From Flavobacterium sp. CS20 (GTDB lineage: Bacteria > Bacteroidota > Bacteroidia > Flavobacteriales > Flavobacteriaceae), in the NCBI RefSeq assembly GCF_018080005.1, contig NZ_CP073015.1:1-64000 (forward strand): a DNA stretch of 64,000 nucleotides, written 5' to 3'. The notes under the pieces are model-generated. The model made no database searches. It was not told the DNA's origin and saw nothing but the letters and a program-made list of their open reading frames with translations. Position numbers and translations under genes: made by a program. Positions 29,783-39,708 of this stretch are shown here, in pieces; positions within the stretch are counted from its first letter, which is position 1, and every line of letters begins with the position of its first letter.

Positions 29783-30966
29783 AAAATAACTATAAACGAC
29801 TTGGTGATTATATTGAGTTAGTCGATGAACGAAATGAAGATTTGGCTATTGATATTTTACTTGGTCTAAGCATTAGTAAAGAATTTATTCCTTCTGTTGC
29901 CAATACAATTGGCACCAATATGAAGAGGTATAAAATTGTGCATAAAAATCAATTTGCATGTAGTATTATGCAGGTTCGTAGAGATGGAAAAATGCCTGTT
30001 GCTATTCTAAAATCTCATGATAAAGCCATTATTTCTCAAGCATATCCAGTTTTTAAAGTAAAAGATGAGTCAGTTCTAAATCCTGATTATCTAATGATGT
30101 GGTTTAAACGAAAAGAATTTGATAGAGAAGCCACGTTTCATGCCGTTGGTGGAGTTCGTGGAAGCTTAGAATGGGGAGATTTTATGAACTTTAAACTTCC
30201 CATCCCACCCATCGAAAAACAACGCGAAATCGTAGCCGAATACAATGCCGTGGACAACCGCATCCGCATCAACGAACAACTCAACCAAAAGCTAGAAGAA
30301 ACCGCACAAGCGATTTATAAGGAGTGGTTTGTGGATTTCAACTTTCCTATTACAGCGGAAAGTTGTCCTGAACTCGTTTCAGGGTCTCCTGAATTAGTGG
30401 GTCAGCCTTATAAATCTTCTGGTGGGAAAATGGTTTATAATGAAGAATTGGATAAAGAGATTCCTAAGGGGTGGGAAGTAATTGAATTTCAAGAAATAAC
30501 AGAGATTACAAGCGGAAAGACTTTAAAAACAAAATCTGGAGATAAATATCCGGTTTATGGTGCAGGTGGAATTACTTGTTATACAAATGTTTTTTTATAT
30601 GAAAGTACCGTGATAATTATTGGAAGAGTTGGAACTCATGGTAAAGTTTTCATCGAGCATGGCAAATCTTGGCCTACAGATAATACACTAGTTTTTATAC
30701 CTAAATATTTATATTACTCATACTTTATTTTGAAATATCTGAATTATGATGAGTTAAATAAAGGTGGAGTTCAAGCATTATTAACTCAAACAGACTTAAA
30801 GCAACTCAAAATAATTTTTCCTAAAATCAGATTAGCTGATTTTGAAAAAAAAATGTCTGGTATATTTAAGTTTAATAAGAATTTAGAAACAAAAAAACTT
30901 GAAAAATTAAAAGACTTGCTCCTTTCAAAGATGAGTAAGGTTGAAGTTGAAAAGGAAATGGAATGA
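29779..30966 (+). CDS. hsdS: Type I restriction specificity subunit HsdS
   Basis: A 395-residue DNA-recognition subunit with two target-recognition domains. TRD1 is residues ~1-150 with the first conserved helix (PIPPIEKQREIVAEYNAVDN); TRD2 is ~235-395, opening with IPKGWEV. The central region contains an unusual segment, CPELVSGSPELVGQ, encoded by a palindromic repeat (30367-30383) that lies where spacer length between the two half-sites is set. It follows the DUF1016 gene with a 4-base overlap. Confidence 0.92.
   Translation: MKNNYKRLGDYIELVDERNEDLAIDILLGLSISKEFIPSVANTIGTNMKRYKIVHKNQFACSIMQVRRDGKMPVAILKSHDKAIISQAYPVFKVKDESVLNPDYLMMWFKRKEFDREATFHAVGGVRGSLEWGDFMNFKLPIPPIEKQREIVAEYNAVDNRIRINEQLNQKLEETAQAIYKEWFVDFNFPITAESCPELVSGSPELVGQPYKSSGGKMVYNEELDKEIPKGWEVIEFQEITEITSGKTLKTKSGDKYPVYGAGGITCYTNVFLYESTVIIIGRVGTHGKVFIEHGKSWPTDNTLVFIPKYLYYSYFILKYLNYDELNKGGVQALLTQTDLKQLKIIFPKIRLADFEKKMSGIFKFNKNLETKKLEKLKDLLLSKMSKVEVEKEME
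30367..30383 (+). repeat. Palindromic repeat inside hsdS
   Basis: CCTGAACTCGTTTCAGG forms a 6-bp stem (CCTGAA/TTCAGG) with a 5-base loop and is read in frame as part of PELVSGS. PELVSGS-type peptides occur in many unrelated Bacteroidetes proteins and are attributed to a dispersed repeat. Confidence 0.5.
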
Positions 30967-31017
30967 TAAAAATATTACAGGTTTAAGCATATCTTTTAAA
31001 CCCAAAAAAACAGGCAA

Positions 31018-31551
31018 ATGAATTTTAAATCACTCGTACAACAACATTCATGGTTAAGCATTGAAGCTATTTTATTTGATTTATATCCTGACGAAGCGAA
31101 GAATAGTTCAGGATACCGAGAGGTTTACGAAAAACTTTTATTGATGTCAGCTGCAGACTTCACAAATGAGCATTGTGGTGAAGAATTGTAAAGATGATTT
31201 TGATGGAGAAGAATACGTTGATGTTTCAGGATTATATCAGCATCCGCAAAGCAAAGAAGAAAATTATATCCTGATGCCATAGAATTTACACCCTGGAAAG
31301 AATGGCTAGGTATGGAAATTCACCCAGATAATTTTACCGATTTTTCAGAATTAGAAATCATTGCCCATTGCCTGCATGAAATGACCTTTGTTGGTTTTGA
31401 AGAAGAAGAAATTCAAGAAGAACTGCAACGCATCGATAAAATTTCAGAAGATTATAAAAACATGACCGATGAAGAAAAAAAAGCCAACACCACTTCATTG
31501 GATGAGCTTTTGAAGGATTTAGAAAATGAAGATGATAAAGAGGATGAGTAG
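31018..31551 (+). pseudogene. DUF6557-like protein, two frameshifts
   Basis: The ATG at 31018 begins a frame that reads FKSLVQQHSWLSIEAILFDLYPD, then stops near 31190. A second frame continues (DDFDGEEYVDVSGLYQHPQ), and from ~31265 the first frame resumes (DAIEFTPWKEWLGM, then EEEEIQEELQRIDKI to 31551). In order the pieces match the small Bacteroidetes DUF6557 type. At least two indels make it a pseudogene. Its end overlaps the start of the transposase gene. Confidence 0.65.
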
Positions 31552-32419
31552 TTATAATCCTAAATATCACCACCGCAGATCTATCCGCTTAAAAGGATAT
31601 GATTACACGCAGGAAGGATTGTACTTTATTACGCTTTGTATTCAAGACCGAGAACATATTTTTGGAGAAATTAAAAATGGCGACATGCATTTAAACGCTT
31701 TCGGAAAAATAGCCGAACATGAATGGCTTAACACTGCAAACATAAGAGATAACGTATCGCTTCATGAATACATCATCATGCCCAACCATATACATGGCAT
31801 CATAGAAATTACATTTCAAAAAGAAACAGCCAATGAAATAGGCGCATTCAAATCGCCTTCCCAAAGCATCGGATCCATTATTCGTGGCTATAAAATAGCC
31901 ACGATAAAAAGGATTAAGGATTTTATAAATTCAAATTTAAAGGATTATAAAAGGGAATTAAAAGAGGGAGATAAAAAAGAAAATTATAGGGGCGAATTAA
32001 AAGAGGGAGATAAAAAAGAAAATTATAGGGGCGAATTAAAAGAGGGAGATAAAAAAGAAAATTATAGGGGCGAATTAAAAGAGGGAGATAAAAAAGAAAA
32101 TTATAGGGGCGAATTAAAAGAGGGAGATAAAAAAGAAAATTATAGGGGCGAATTGCAATTCGCCCCAACGGGTTCCGCCCCAACGGGTTCCGCCCCAACG
32201 GGTTCCGCCCCAACGGGTTCCGCCCCAACGGGTTCCGCCCCAACGGAAAAACCCGCCCTGGCGGCAACGAGAAAAATCATTAATTTAGATTTCAAAATCT
32301 GGCAGCGTAATTATTACGAACATATTATTCGGAATAAAAAAGCTTATAAAAATATATCGAATTATATCATCAACAACCCCAAAAAATGGGAAGAAGATAA
32401 ATTCAATAAGAAAGATTAG
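31544..32419 (+). CDS. REP-associated tyrosine transposase (Y1 Tnp) with internal repeats
   Basis: A 291-residue transposase of the RAYT / IS200-like Y1 superfamily. Residues ~1-90 include YHHRRSIRLKGYDYTQEGLY and the HUH-type metal site MPNHIHGII; the catalytic Tyr lies in IIRGYKIATIKR. A long insert follows: five 13-residue copies of GELKEGDKKENYR, then five APTGS copies. The C-terminus IWQRNYYEHIIR...NPKKWEEDK is typical. The start is taken at ATG 31544 (MSSYNPKYHH). It lies between the DUF6557 pseudogene and hsdR. Confidence 0.82.
   Translation: MSSYNPKYHHRRSIRLKGYDYTQEGLYFITLCIQDREHIFGEIKNGDMHLNAFGKIAEHEWLNTANIRDNVSLHEYIIMPNHIHGIIEITFQKETANEIGAFKSPSQSIGSIIRGYKIATIKRIKDFINSNLKDYKRELKEGDKKENYRGELKEGDKKENYRGELKEGDKKENYRGELKEGDKKENYRGELKEGDKKENYRGELQFAPTGSAPTGSAPTGSAPTGSAPTGSAPTEKPALAATRKIINLDFKIWQRNYYEHIIRNKKAYKNISNYIINNPKKWEEDKFNKKD
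31955..32246 (+). repeat. 39-bp x5 and 15-bp x5 tandem repeats with a 22-bp palindrome
   Basis: A 39-bp unit starting GAATTAAAAGAGGGAG repeats five times from 31955 to 32149. A perfect 22-bp palindrome covers 32145-32166 (GGGGCGAATT / AATTCGCCCC around GC). A 15-bp unit GCCCCAACGGGTTCC then repeats five times from 32162 to 32236, with a partial sixth copy. All lengths are multiples of three, so the frame is kept. Confidence 0.95.
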
Positions 32420-32442
32420 GGGAAACCAAGCTTTAAAAATAA

Positions 32443-35400
32443 ATGAGCAATATGAAATTTACCGAAGCAAAATTAGAACAAGCCATTGCAGACTTGCTAC
32501 AACAGCAAGGCTATCCACATATATTGGGTTCAAGCATTTCCCGAAATGAAGAGGATGTTCTAATTGAAGCTGATATTCATGAGTTTTTAAGCAAGAAATA
32601 CAAAGTTCAAAACATAACCGAACAAGAGATTGAGCAAATCATAAGAGAGTTAAAGGTTTTACCAAGCTCAGACCTTTACGAAAGCAACAAAACATTTACC
32701 AGGTATTTAACAGATGGTTTTAGTTTAAAAAGGGAAGATAGAAATCAAAAAGACATTTGGATTTACTTAGTCGATTTTGAAAATATTGAAAACAATAATT
32801 TCAAATTTATTACTCAATTAGAAATCACAGGGAATCACAAACGCATTCCCGATGGCATTATCTATGTTAATGGTTTTCCATTAGTTGTGTTTGAGTTTAA
32901 GACTGCTATAGAGGAAGATACAACTATTCACGATGCTTATAAACAACTAACGACTCGATATAAAAGGGACATTCCAGAACTTTTTAAATATAATTCGTTT
33001 TGCGTCATCAGTGATGGTGCAAACAATAAGTCAGGATCTTTCTTTGTCGCTTATGAGTATTATTATGCCTGGAGAAGAATCTCTATAAATACAAAAGATG
33101 TAGATGGAATAGACAGTTTACATTCTTTGATAGAAGGTATGTTAAATCAAAGGAGACTGATAGACATCGTTAAAAACTTTGTGTATATACCAGATTCTTC
33201 AAAAAAAGATGAAAAAATTGTTTGTCGTTATCCACAGTATTATGCTGTAAGATCATTGTTTAAGAGTATTAAAAAAGCACAGAAGCCTTTGGGTAACGGT
33301 AAGGGAGGAACGTATTTTGGAGCTACTGGAAGTGGAAAAAGTTACACCATGCTATATTTGGCAAGACTGCTTATGAAAAGTGATTTTTTTGAGAATCCTA
33401 CCTTGGTTTTAATCACAGACAGAACAGATCTTGATGAACAGCTTTCGGGTCAGTTTACCAATGCCAAAACCTTTATAGGAGATGATAATATACAAAGTGT
33501 TGAAAGCAGAGCAGAGCTTAGAGAATTAATGCAGAATAGAGCAAGTGGTGGTGTATTCTTAACTACCATTCATAAATTCACAGAGGATACAGATTTATTA
33601 ACAGAACGCAATAACGTCATCTGTATTTCAGACGAAGCACATAGAAGTCAAATCAACTTAGACCAAAAAATTAGAATTACTCAAAATGGAGTAAAGAAAA
33701 CTTTTGGCTTTGCAAAATATCTTCACGATTCATTACCAAATGCAACTTATGTTGGTTTTACAGGAACACCAATAGACTCAACCTTAGATGTATTTGGCGA
33801 AGTCGTAGATGCTTACACTATGACGGAGTCAGTCAAAGACGAAATCACCGTAAAAATAGTGTATGAAGGTAGAGTCGCAAGAATTGCTTTAGAAAATACT
33901 GAATTAGCTAAAATAGAAGAATACTATAAAGTTGCTGAAGAAGAAGGTGCTAATGAGTATCAGGTTGAAAAGAGCAAAAAGCAAACCGCCAACATGAATA
34001 CTATTTTAGGAGATCCTGATCGTCTAAAAGCCTTAGCAGAAGACTTTGTGGAACACTATGAAAAGAGAGTAATTGAGGGTTCTACAGTGAAAGGTAAAGC
34101 TATGTTTGTGAGTAGTTCCAGAGATATTGCTTATCATTTTTATCTCAATTTACTCAAACTTAGACCTGAGTGGGGAGAAGTGCTATCTGCAGAAAAAGGA
34201 GCAACACTAACCGAGAGAGAGAAAAAAGAAATTAAACCTATAGAACGTGTCAAGCTGATTATGACAAGAAATCAAGATGATCCAGAAGGAATGTACAATC
34301 TACTCGGCAATAAAGAATATAAAAAAGAATTGGATAGGCAGTTCAAAAATGAAAAATCAAACTTTAAGATTGCTATAGTAGTTGATATGTGGTTAACAGG
34401 TTTTGATGTACCGTTTTTAGACACTATTTACATAGATAAGCCCATTCAAAAACACAGTTTAATTCAGACCATTTCAAGAGTTAACAGAAGATTTAAAGGA
34501 AAAAATAAAGGTTTAGTAGTTGATTATATTGGGATTAAAAATCAGATGAACCTTGCTTTAGCGATGTTTTCGAATACAGCTGCTAAAAACTTTGAGGACA
34601 TAGATCAATCCTTAATCGTAGTCAAAAATCATTTGGACTTACTTAGCAAATTATTTCACAAATTTGATAGTCAGACATATTTCACTGGGTCATCATTAGC
34701 TCAGCTGAATACTTTAAACCTGGCAGTTGAATTTATTCAGCAATCTAAAGACACAGAAAACAGATTTATGGCTTTAGTCAAAAGACTTAAAGCGACTTAT
34801 GATATTTGTACAGGAAGTGAAAAACTTACACAAAGACAAAGATATTATACACATTTTTATCTCGCAGTTCGTTCTATTATTGCGAAATTGACAAAAGGAT
34901 CTGCACCAGATACTGCTCAAATGAATAAAAAGGTGAAAGAAATGATTACCAATGCACTCCAAAGTCAGGGCATAGAAGAAATCTTAAAAATGGGTGAAGA
35001 TGGAGTGACTGAACAAAATATATTTGACGAAGATTACTTAAGTAAAATCAATAAAATAAAGTTACCCAATACCAAGATTAAGATCCTTCAAAAACTGTTG
35101 TCATAGGCCATTAGCCAAATTAAAAAAGTAAATAAAGTTAAAGGTGTTGACTTTTCAAAGAAGATGGAAGTTTTAGTAGAGCGCTATAATGAAAGAGATA
35201 AAAATGATGTTCTGAAAAGTGAGGTATATGAAGATATGGCAAATCAAATTACAGATATGATTATGCAAATTCAGGAAGAAATGCAAGCAGGCAATGAACT
35301 GGGGATTGGTTTTGAAGAAAAGGCCTTTTATGATATACTTTTGTTATTGTGTGAAAAATATGATTTCACATATCCAAAAGACAAACTCATTGAGCTTGCT

Positions 35401-35589
35401 AAAGAAGTAAAACAACTTGTTGATGAACAAGCAAAATTTCCAGACTGGAGCAAACGTCAAGATATAAAATCAGCCTTAAAAGTGGAACTTATATTATTAC
35501 TTGATAAACACAATTATCCACCAGTCAAAAGGGATGAAGTTTATGAAGAGATATTCGAACAAGCAGAGAATTTTAAGGCTAATCGTTAG
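32443..35589 (+). pseudogene. hsdR: Type I restriction endonuclease HsdR with in-frame TAG
   Basis: The frame from 32443 stops at TAG 35104-35106 (887 residues), then continues open in the same frame to 35589. The pieces join as LLS-stop-AISQIKKVNKVKGVDFSKK, a normal HsdR C-terminus, so CAG (Gln) to TAG is the likely change. The N-terminal part has the nuclease domain (DGIIYVNGFPLVVFEFK), Walker A GATGSGKSYTM, DEAHRS, and helicase motif VI region (QTISRVNRRF). HsdR makes ATP-driven, cutting complexes with HsdM/HsdS. Loss of the C-terminal ~160 residues, which bind HsdM/HsdS in related enzymes, may abolish restriction while modification stays. Confidence 0.85.
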
Positions 35590-35736
35590 TTATCTGACAT
35601 TCTTTAATATTAAATTTTGTGTGTGATTTTTTAAAGCTTATAATTAATGTTTTTAATAGCACTATTGCAAAATTTTAAAAAAGATAAAACCAAATTGAAC
35701 AGTTTTAAAGAAATTACCGAGACTTTAAACCAAAGA

Positions 35737-36605
35737 TCAAAATAGTTTGACTAAGGATTTTTGAAATTTAGCGATGTTAGTTAAATATGAAATAGTACTA
35801 TCAAGATCTAAACTTTTGTTGCTGTCTATAATTCTATAATCAGATTTTATATGGGCAATGCTCATTGTCTTACCTAATCTGCCAGATTTTTTGATGTTGA
35901 TTTGGTTCTTTTTGGCTTCATTAAGCAATACTTTTCTGTATTGGTCTCTTATCTTTTTTCTGTTAGTTCCGTCTTTAACATAGAGTTTAAAAACAAGTTT
36001 ATTTTCTTCTAATTGTAAATACTGTTGGACTTTTGTGCTTTTAAAATACTGTTGGATAAGACTCAAACCCGAGAAATCCGCCTTGTGCTACATAAGCCCA
36101 TTGCCCATCAATTCAAGTGTTTTTGTAAGATAAGACCAATCAAACCCGAGAAATCCGCCTTTAGCGTTTGATCTGTTCCACATAAGCAATATCTTTAGTT
36201 TTAAAAGCATTGCCCATCAATTTGTTTATAGTTACCTTGTTCAATCATTTTATAATAGATGAGTTTGATATCAACATCACTATTGTAGTGTTTTTTAGCT
36301 ATATTATGATATCTTTCTAATTGATTGGAATGTGCTTTACTGTATGTTTTGTCTTCTATCACGATAAAAATACTATCGTTGACAAGTGCAGAAACATCAA
36401 TTTTTTTCCATTGTTTTTTTACTTTTATACTTTCAATTTCAAAATTTTCATCTTTTTGAATTAAAAGCTTTACAAAGGACTTTGCTAATTCATGTAATTT
36501 TTCATTACTGTTTTTGTGCTTTTTATCAGCCCAAGCGATTAACCAAGCGATAAAAGCATCTTGAGACAATTCTGAGGTTGCGAAATTAAATAGGTTTGGT
36601 TTCAT
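35737..36605 (-). pseudogene. PDDEXK_4-type nuclease, disrupted by internal duplication
   Basis: The N-terminal 134 residues (36605-36201) match a PD-(D/E)XK family (FNFATSELSQDAFIAWLIAWA, and IDVSALVNDSIFIVIEDKTY with the E-x-K pair). The C-terminal 109 residues (36066-35737) carry KVQQYLQLEENKLVFKLYVK. Between them the minus strand encodes fragments such as WAYVAQGGFLGFE in shifted frames. Two near-copies of AAACCCGAGAAATCCGCCTT (plus strand, 36065-36084 and 36142-36161) and of CATTGCCCATCAATT (36099, 36208) show an imperfect duplication that broke the frame. It is the last gene of the WYL / AAA-M41 set. Confidence 0.65.
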
Positions 36606-36640
36606 AATTATAATTTTTGAAATTGTTAGTATTTGATATT

Positions 36641-38659
36641 TTATAAAACTAATAAATTTACCGCTTTTTTTACGTCATTATCCGTAATTTCTTTAATATG
36701 ATAATTTAGCTTTTCCAAATGAGGGTGTAGTTTAGAGTTGGCTTCTATGCTATCTAAACTCGTGGTTTTAGCTTGCTTTTCTATCAAAGTTTTAATGTCT
36801 GAAAATTCTAAGCTTGAATGTTCTATAAGTTTTTGTGCCATATTTAAGAGTAGCGTTTTCTCTTTGTTTAATAGGTCTTGGGCTAACTTTTGTGCTTTTA
36901 GTATGATTACTTCAGCTTCTTTTTGCAAGTCTGAAATAGGCTCATATAAACCATATTTATTCTGTAAAGACTCAATGTGATAAAAGCCTAATTTTGAACC
37001 CATAGCATTTTCATAAAGAGACTTTATAATAAGGTTGGTTACTTTTTTTAAATCGGAGCTTGAGCCCAACGAGATCAAGTCTTCTCCAAAAATTAAACGT
37101 TCAGCTTCTAAGCCTCCTAATGCTCTTCTTGCTAAATTGATGAGGTCTTTTTTAGCAATTAATTTATCCTCAAAATCTATATGGGTAAAACCATCGCTAT
37201 TTGTGTTTGCTGTTGTTGAGGTGAGCTGCTTTGGAATTTCGTTTGATAAAACAATGCTCAATACAGCATGTCCAGATTCATGGATAGCTGTAACAGCTTG
37301 TTTGTTTTTATTTGTAGATTGTCTTATGTTATCTAATGAGGCATCAATTGTTAAGTCTAATTCTTCAACACAATTTTCTTGGTTCATGTAGATGATATGA
37401 AGCGTATTTGTATGATATGAGATTCTTATTTCATCTGCATTAAACTTTTTTAAAACCAAGTAGCTTAAAATCTGCCCTAAATTAGCATCAATAAAAGTTT
37501 TTAAACTACTTTTTAATGGTCTTACACCTTGAGTTGGATAAACACCATTATTATAAATCATTTGGTTAACCGAAGGTGCAAATTTCAGTTTGATGTTGTA
37601 GTTTGATTGAAAATCATATTTAAGATTTTTAAAATGTTTATCTATAATATTGCTATAAGCCGATTTATTTAAGGCTGGATATATGATATGATTATTGCCT
37701 AATCTGGAAATCTGTTCGTTTCTGAAACGTTTTTTCAATGCTTCTTTAATTTCTGGGATTTTAATTTCTAATGATTGCTTGCGAAAGGCATCAGCATTTA
37801 AGTCTGGGTTATAATCACTACTCATTTCATAGGCTTCGTCAAGGTTGCCAATTATAAATATGAGTGATTTACTCATATTACCTTTTTCTGTTTTACGTTT
37901 TCTTTTAGAAGCTTCATAAAGAATACCTAAGAGTTGAGTTTCATCAAGCTGGAAGAAATAGGTTTCAAAATCTAAAATATTCTCAAATTGATCTTGGAAT
38001 AATTTATAAAGATTATGTCGCTCTACACGGTCAACATACTCATAAGATTTGCTCTTAAAATCCTTGTAAAAATTCCTTAAATATTGTTCAAGTTTCTTAG
38101 GTTGTTCATCGTAATAGATGCGACCATTTTTAAGCTTAAATCCATTTTCAATCCATATTTGTAAAGTTTCATACCATTTTAAATAGCCATTGACATCTCT
38201 AATGTGAAGCTTCATATCAAATTCCCCAACATCAAGAAAATCCCAAAGATTAAACTTCATATCAACATCTTTTTCAGTACCGTCATCATAGAGTGTTCTC
38301 AAATGTTGAAATTCATCAAAACAAAAAATATAATCTTCATTTTCATAAACATCGATGGCTTCTGATAATTGTCGATCTATATCTTTATGCTTTTCACTAT
38401 TCATTTCAAAACGAAAAAACGCCTGTTCTTTGTTTAAAAGCTTAACTAATCGCTTGACTAAAGCGGTTTTCCCCGTGCCTGTTAATCCCCACAGATTTAC
38501 AATTAATGGATGTGTTTGGGTTTCATTAAATAAATACCAAGGTTGCATACTTTCAATAATTTGGTCTATTGCTTTATCAATACCAAAAAACTCTTGTTTT
38601 AGGATGGTTTTTATATGATTAAGTTTATTTGTTTTTTGCTGAAGATGTTTGAAATTCAT
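36641..38659 (-). CDS. AAA+ ATPase fused to an M41 (FtsH-type) metalloprotease
   Basis: A 672-residue protein. Residues ~20-140 form a ClpA/B-like AAA+ core with Walker A (GLTGTGKT, ~58-65) and Walker B (IFCFDEFQ, ~112). An insert-rich middle and a Clp-type small domain (YPTQGVRPLKSSL, ~385) follow. The C-terminal domain has HESGH at 460-464 and LGGLEAERLIFG...SSSDLKK, the zinc-ligand pattern of FtsH. Unlike FtsH it has no membrane segment at the N-terminus and its AAA module is HSP100-like, so this is an uncommon fusion. It lies 28 bases after the WYL gene and 35 bases before the nuclease gene. Probable soluble ATP-dependent protease; the target is unknown. Confidence 0.75.
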   Translation of the reverse strand: MNFKHLQQKTNKLNHIKTILKQEFFGIDKAIDQIIESMQPWYLFNETQTHPLIVNLWGLTGTGKTALVKRLVKLLNKEQAFFRFEMNSEKHKDIDRQLSEAIDVYENEDYIFCFDEFQHLRTLYDDGTEKDVDMKFNLWDFLDVGEFDMKLHIRDVNGYLKWYETLQIWIENGFKLKNGRIYYDEQPKKLEQYLRNFYKDFKSKSYEYVDRVERHNLYKLFQDQFENILDFETYFFQLDETQLLGILYEASKRKRKTEKGNMSKSLIFIIGNLDEAYEMSSDYNPDLNADAFRKQSLEIKIPEIKEALKKRFRNEQISRLGNNHIIYPALNKSAYSNIIDKHFKNLKYDFQSNYNIKLKFAPSVNQMIYNNGVYPTQGVRPLKSSLKTFIDANLGQILSYLVLKKFNADEIRISYHTNTLHIIYMNQENCVEELDLTIDASLDNIRQSTNKNKQAVTAIHESGHAVLSIVLSNEIPKQLTSTTANTNSDGFTHIDFEDKLIAKKDLINLARRALGGLEAERLIFGEDLISLGSSSDLKKVTNLIIKSLYENAMGSKLGFYHIESLQNKYGLYEPISDLQKEAEVIILKAQKLAQDLLNKEKTLLLNMAQKLIEHSSLEFSDIKTLIEKQAKTTSLDSIEANSKLHPHLEKLNYHIKEITDNDVKKAVNLLVL

Positions 38660-38687
38660 AAGTATGCGGTTTTAGGCTTGCTTATAT

Positions 38688-39587
38688 TTAATTGTAATGG
38701 TTTAAAATCTTTTGTGCTTTTGTTTTTAGGGTTTTAATCAAAGATTGGGGTTTGATGACTTTTACATTTTCACCCATTGACATCAACTCCATAATAAAAT
38801 CGTAAGTAATAATCAGTTTTAGTTTGACGATTAATTCCTTTGAATTATCGCTTATAATTTCTTGTGAGTGATGTAAGGGTAGTGTCTTAATATATTTACC
38901 TTGATATTCGTGAAAAGACAGGATGATTTCTTGAGGCTTTAGACCGTTACTGCCGATGATACCAAATGAATGTTTATAGTAAGCATTGACATCAAAACTC
39001 TCTGGCTCCTCAAATTTTTGATTTGTTGATTTTGGATTGGTGATACGATCAAGACCAAAACTTTTGATTTTACCGTCTTTAGTGTCTTTGGCTATGACAT
39101 ACCACCTACTTTTAAACTCCTTGAGTGCAAGAGGTTGAACCTTTCTTGTTTCTGAATTGGTATCCCAAAATTTTTGATGATTAAACTCAATAAAAACTTT
39201 ATTTTTTATGGCATTGAGAAAATCATGTAAATATTGAGTGCCTTGTGCTTGTCTTTGTTCAAATTGAATGTTTTTAGACAATCTTTCAGAAATACTTAAG
39301 GCGTTAAACGTATCAAAAGCTTCAAGTAAACGATTGTTGAGCTCAGGCTGTTGTTCAAAATCAATAAAATAAGCCCTGCTTGAAAAATCAAATTGAATAT
39401 CTATATTATAGATTGTGTAAATCGCTTTAAGATCTCGCTGGAAAGTGCGTTTTGAAACCTGGAGATTTAAGCCTTGTAGCTCTGATTCTAAAGCTAAATA
39501 ATCAGCGATTTCATCAAAATCACAAGATTTTCGTCGCAATTTTTTAATAATCAGATTGTAGCGTATTATGGGTTCTGTTTTTGCCAT
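38688..39587 (-). CDS. WYL domain transcriptional regulator
   Basis: A 299-residue regulator with an N-terminal winged HTH (RYNLIIKKLRRKSCDFDEIADY, then RTFQRDLKAIYTIYNI) and a central WYL domain (RKVQPLALKEFKSRWYVIAK, GLDRI). WYL proteins often repress defence operons and sense nucleic-acid ligands. It is first in a leftward set with the AAA-M41 protease and PDDEXK_4 nuclease. Confidence 0.9.
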   Translation of the reverse strand: MAKTEPIIRYNLIIKKLRRKSCDFDEIADYLALESELQGLNLQVSKRTFQRDLKAIYTIYNIDIQFDFSSRAYFIDFEQQPELNNRLLEAFDTFNALSISERLSKNIQFEQRQAQGTQYLHDFLNAIKNKVFIEFNHQKFWDTNSETRKVQPLALKEFKSRWYVIAKDTKDGKIKSFGLDRITNPKSTNQKFEEPESFDVNAYYKHSFGIIGSNGLKPQEIILSFHEYQGKYIKTLPLHHSQEIISDNSKELIVKLKLIITYDFIMELMSMGENVKVIKPQSLIKTLKTKAQKILNHYN

Positions 39588-39708
39588 ACGTTCTTAATTT
39601 TCTGTAAAAGTAAATATAGACTACGACAAAACATGACGGTGTAATTTTTTTTTCAGATGACATCTTTTGGCTAAGTTTCTAAATAGGTTTGTCAGAAATC
39701 CTTTAGTT

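Noticed and set aside
31955..32246. CRISPR-like tandem repeats
   Set aside because: Units are contiguous with no spacers and lie in frame inside a transposase gene.
1..35589. Stop-codon reassignment (TGA, TAA or TAG read as sense)
   Set aside because: All three stops interrupt genes, yet all three also end intact genes such as htpG and hsdM, so a standard code with mutations fits better.
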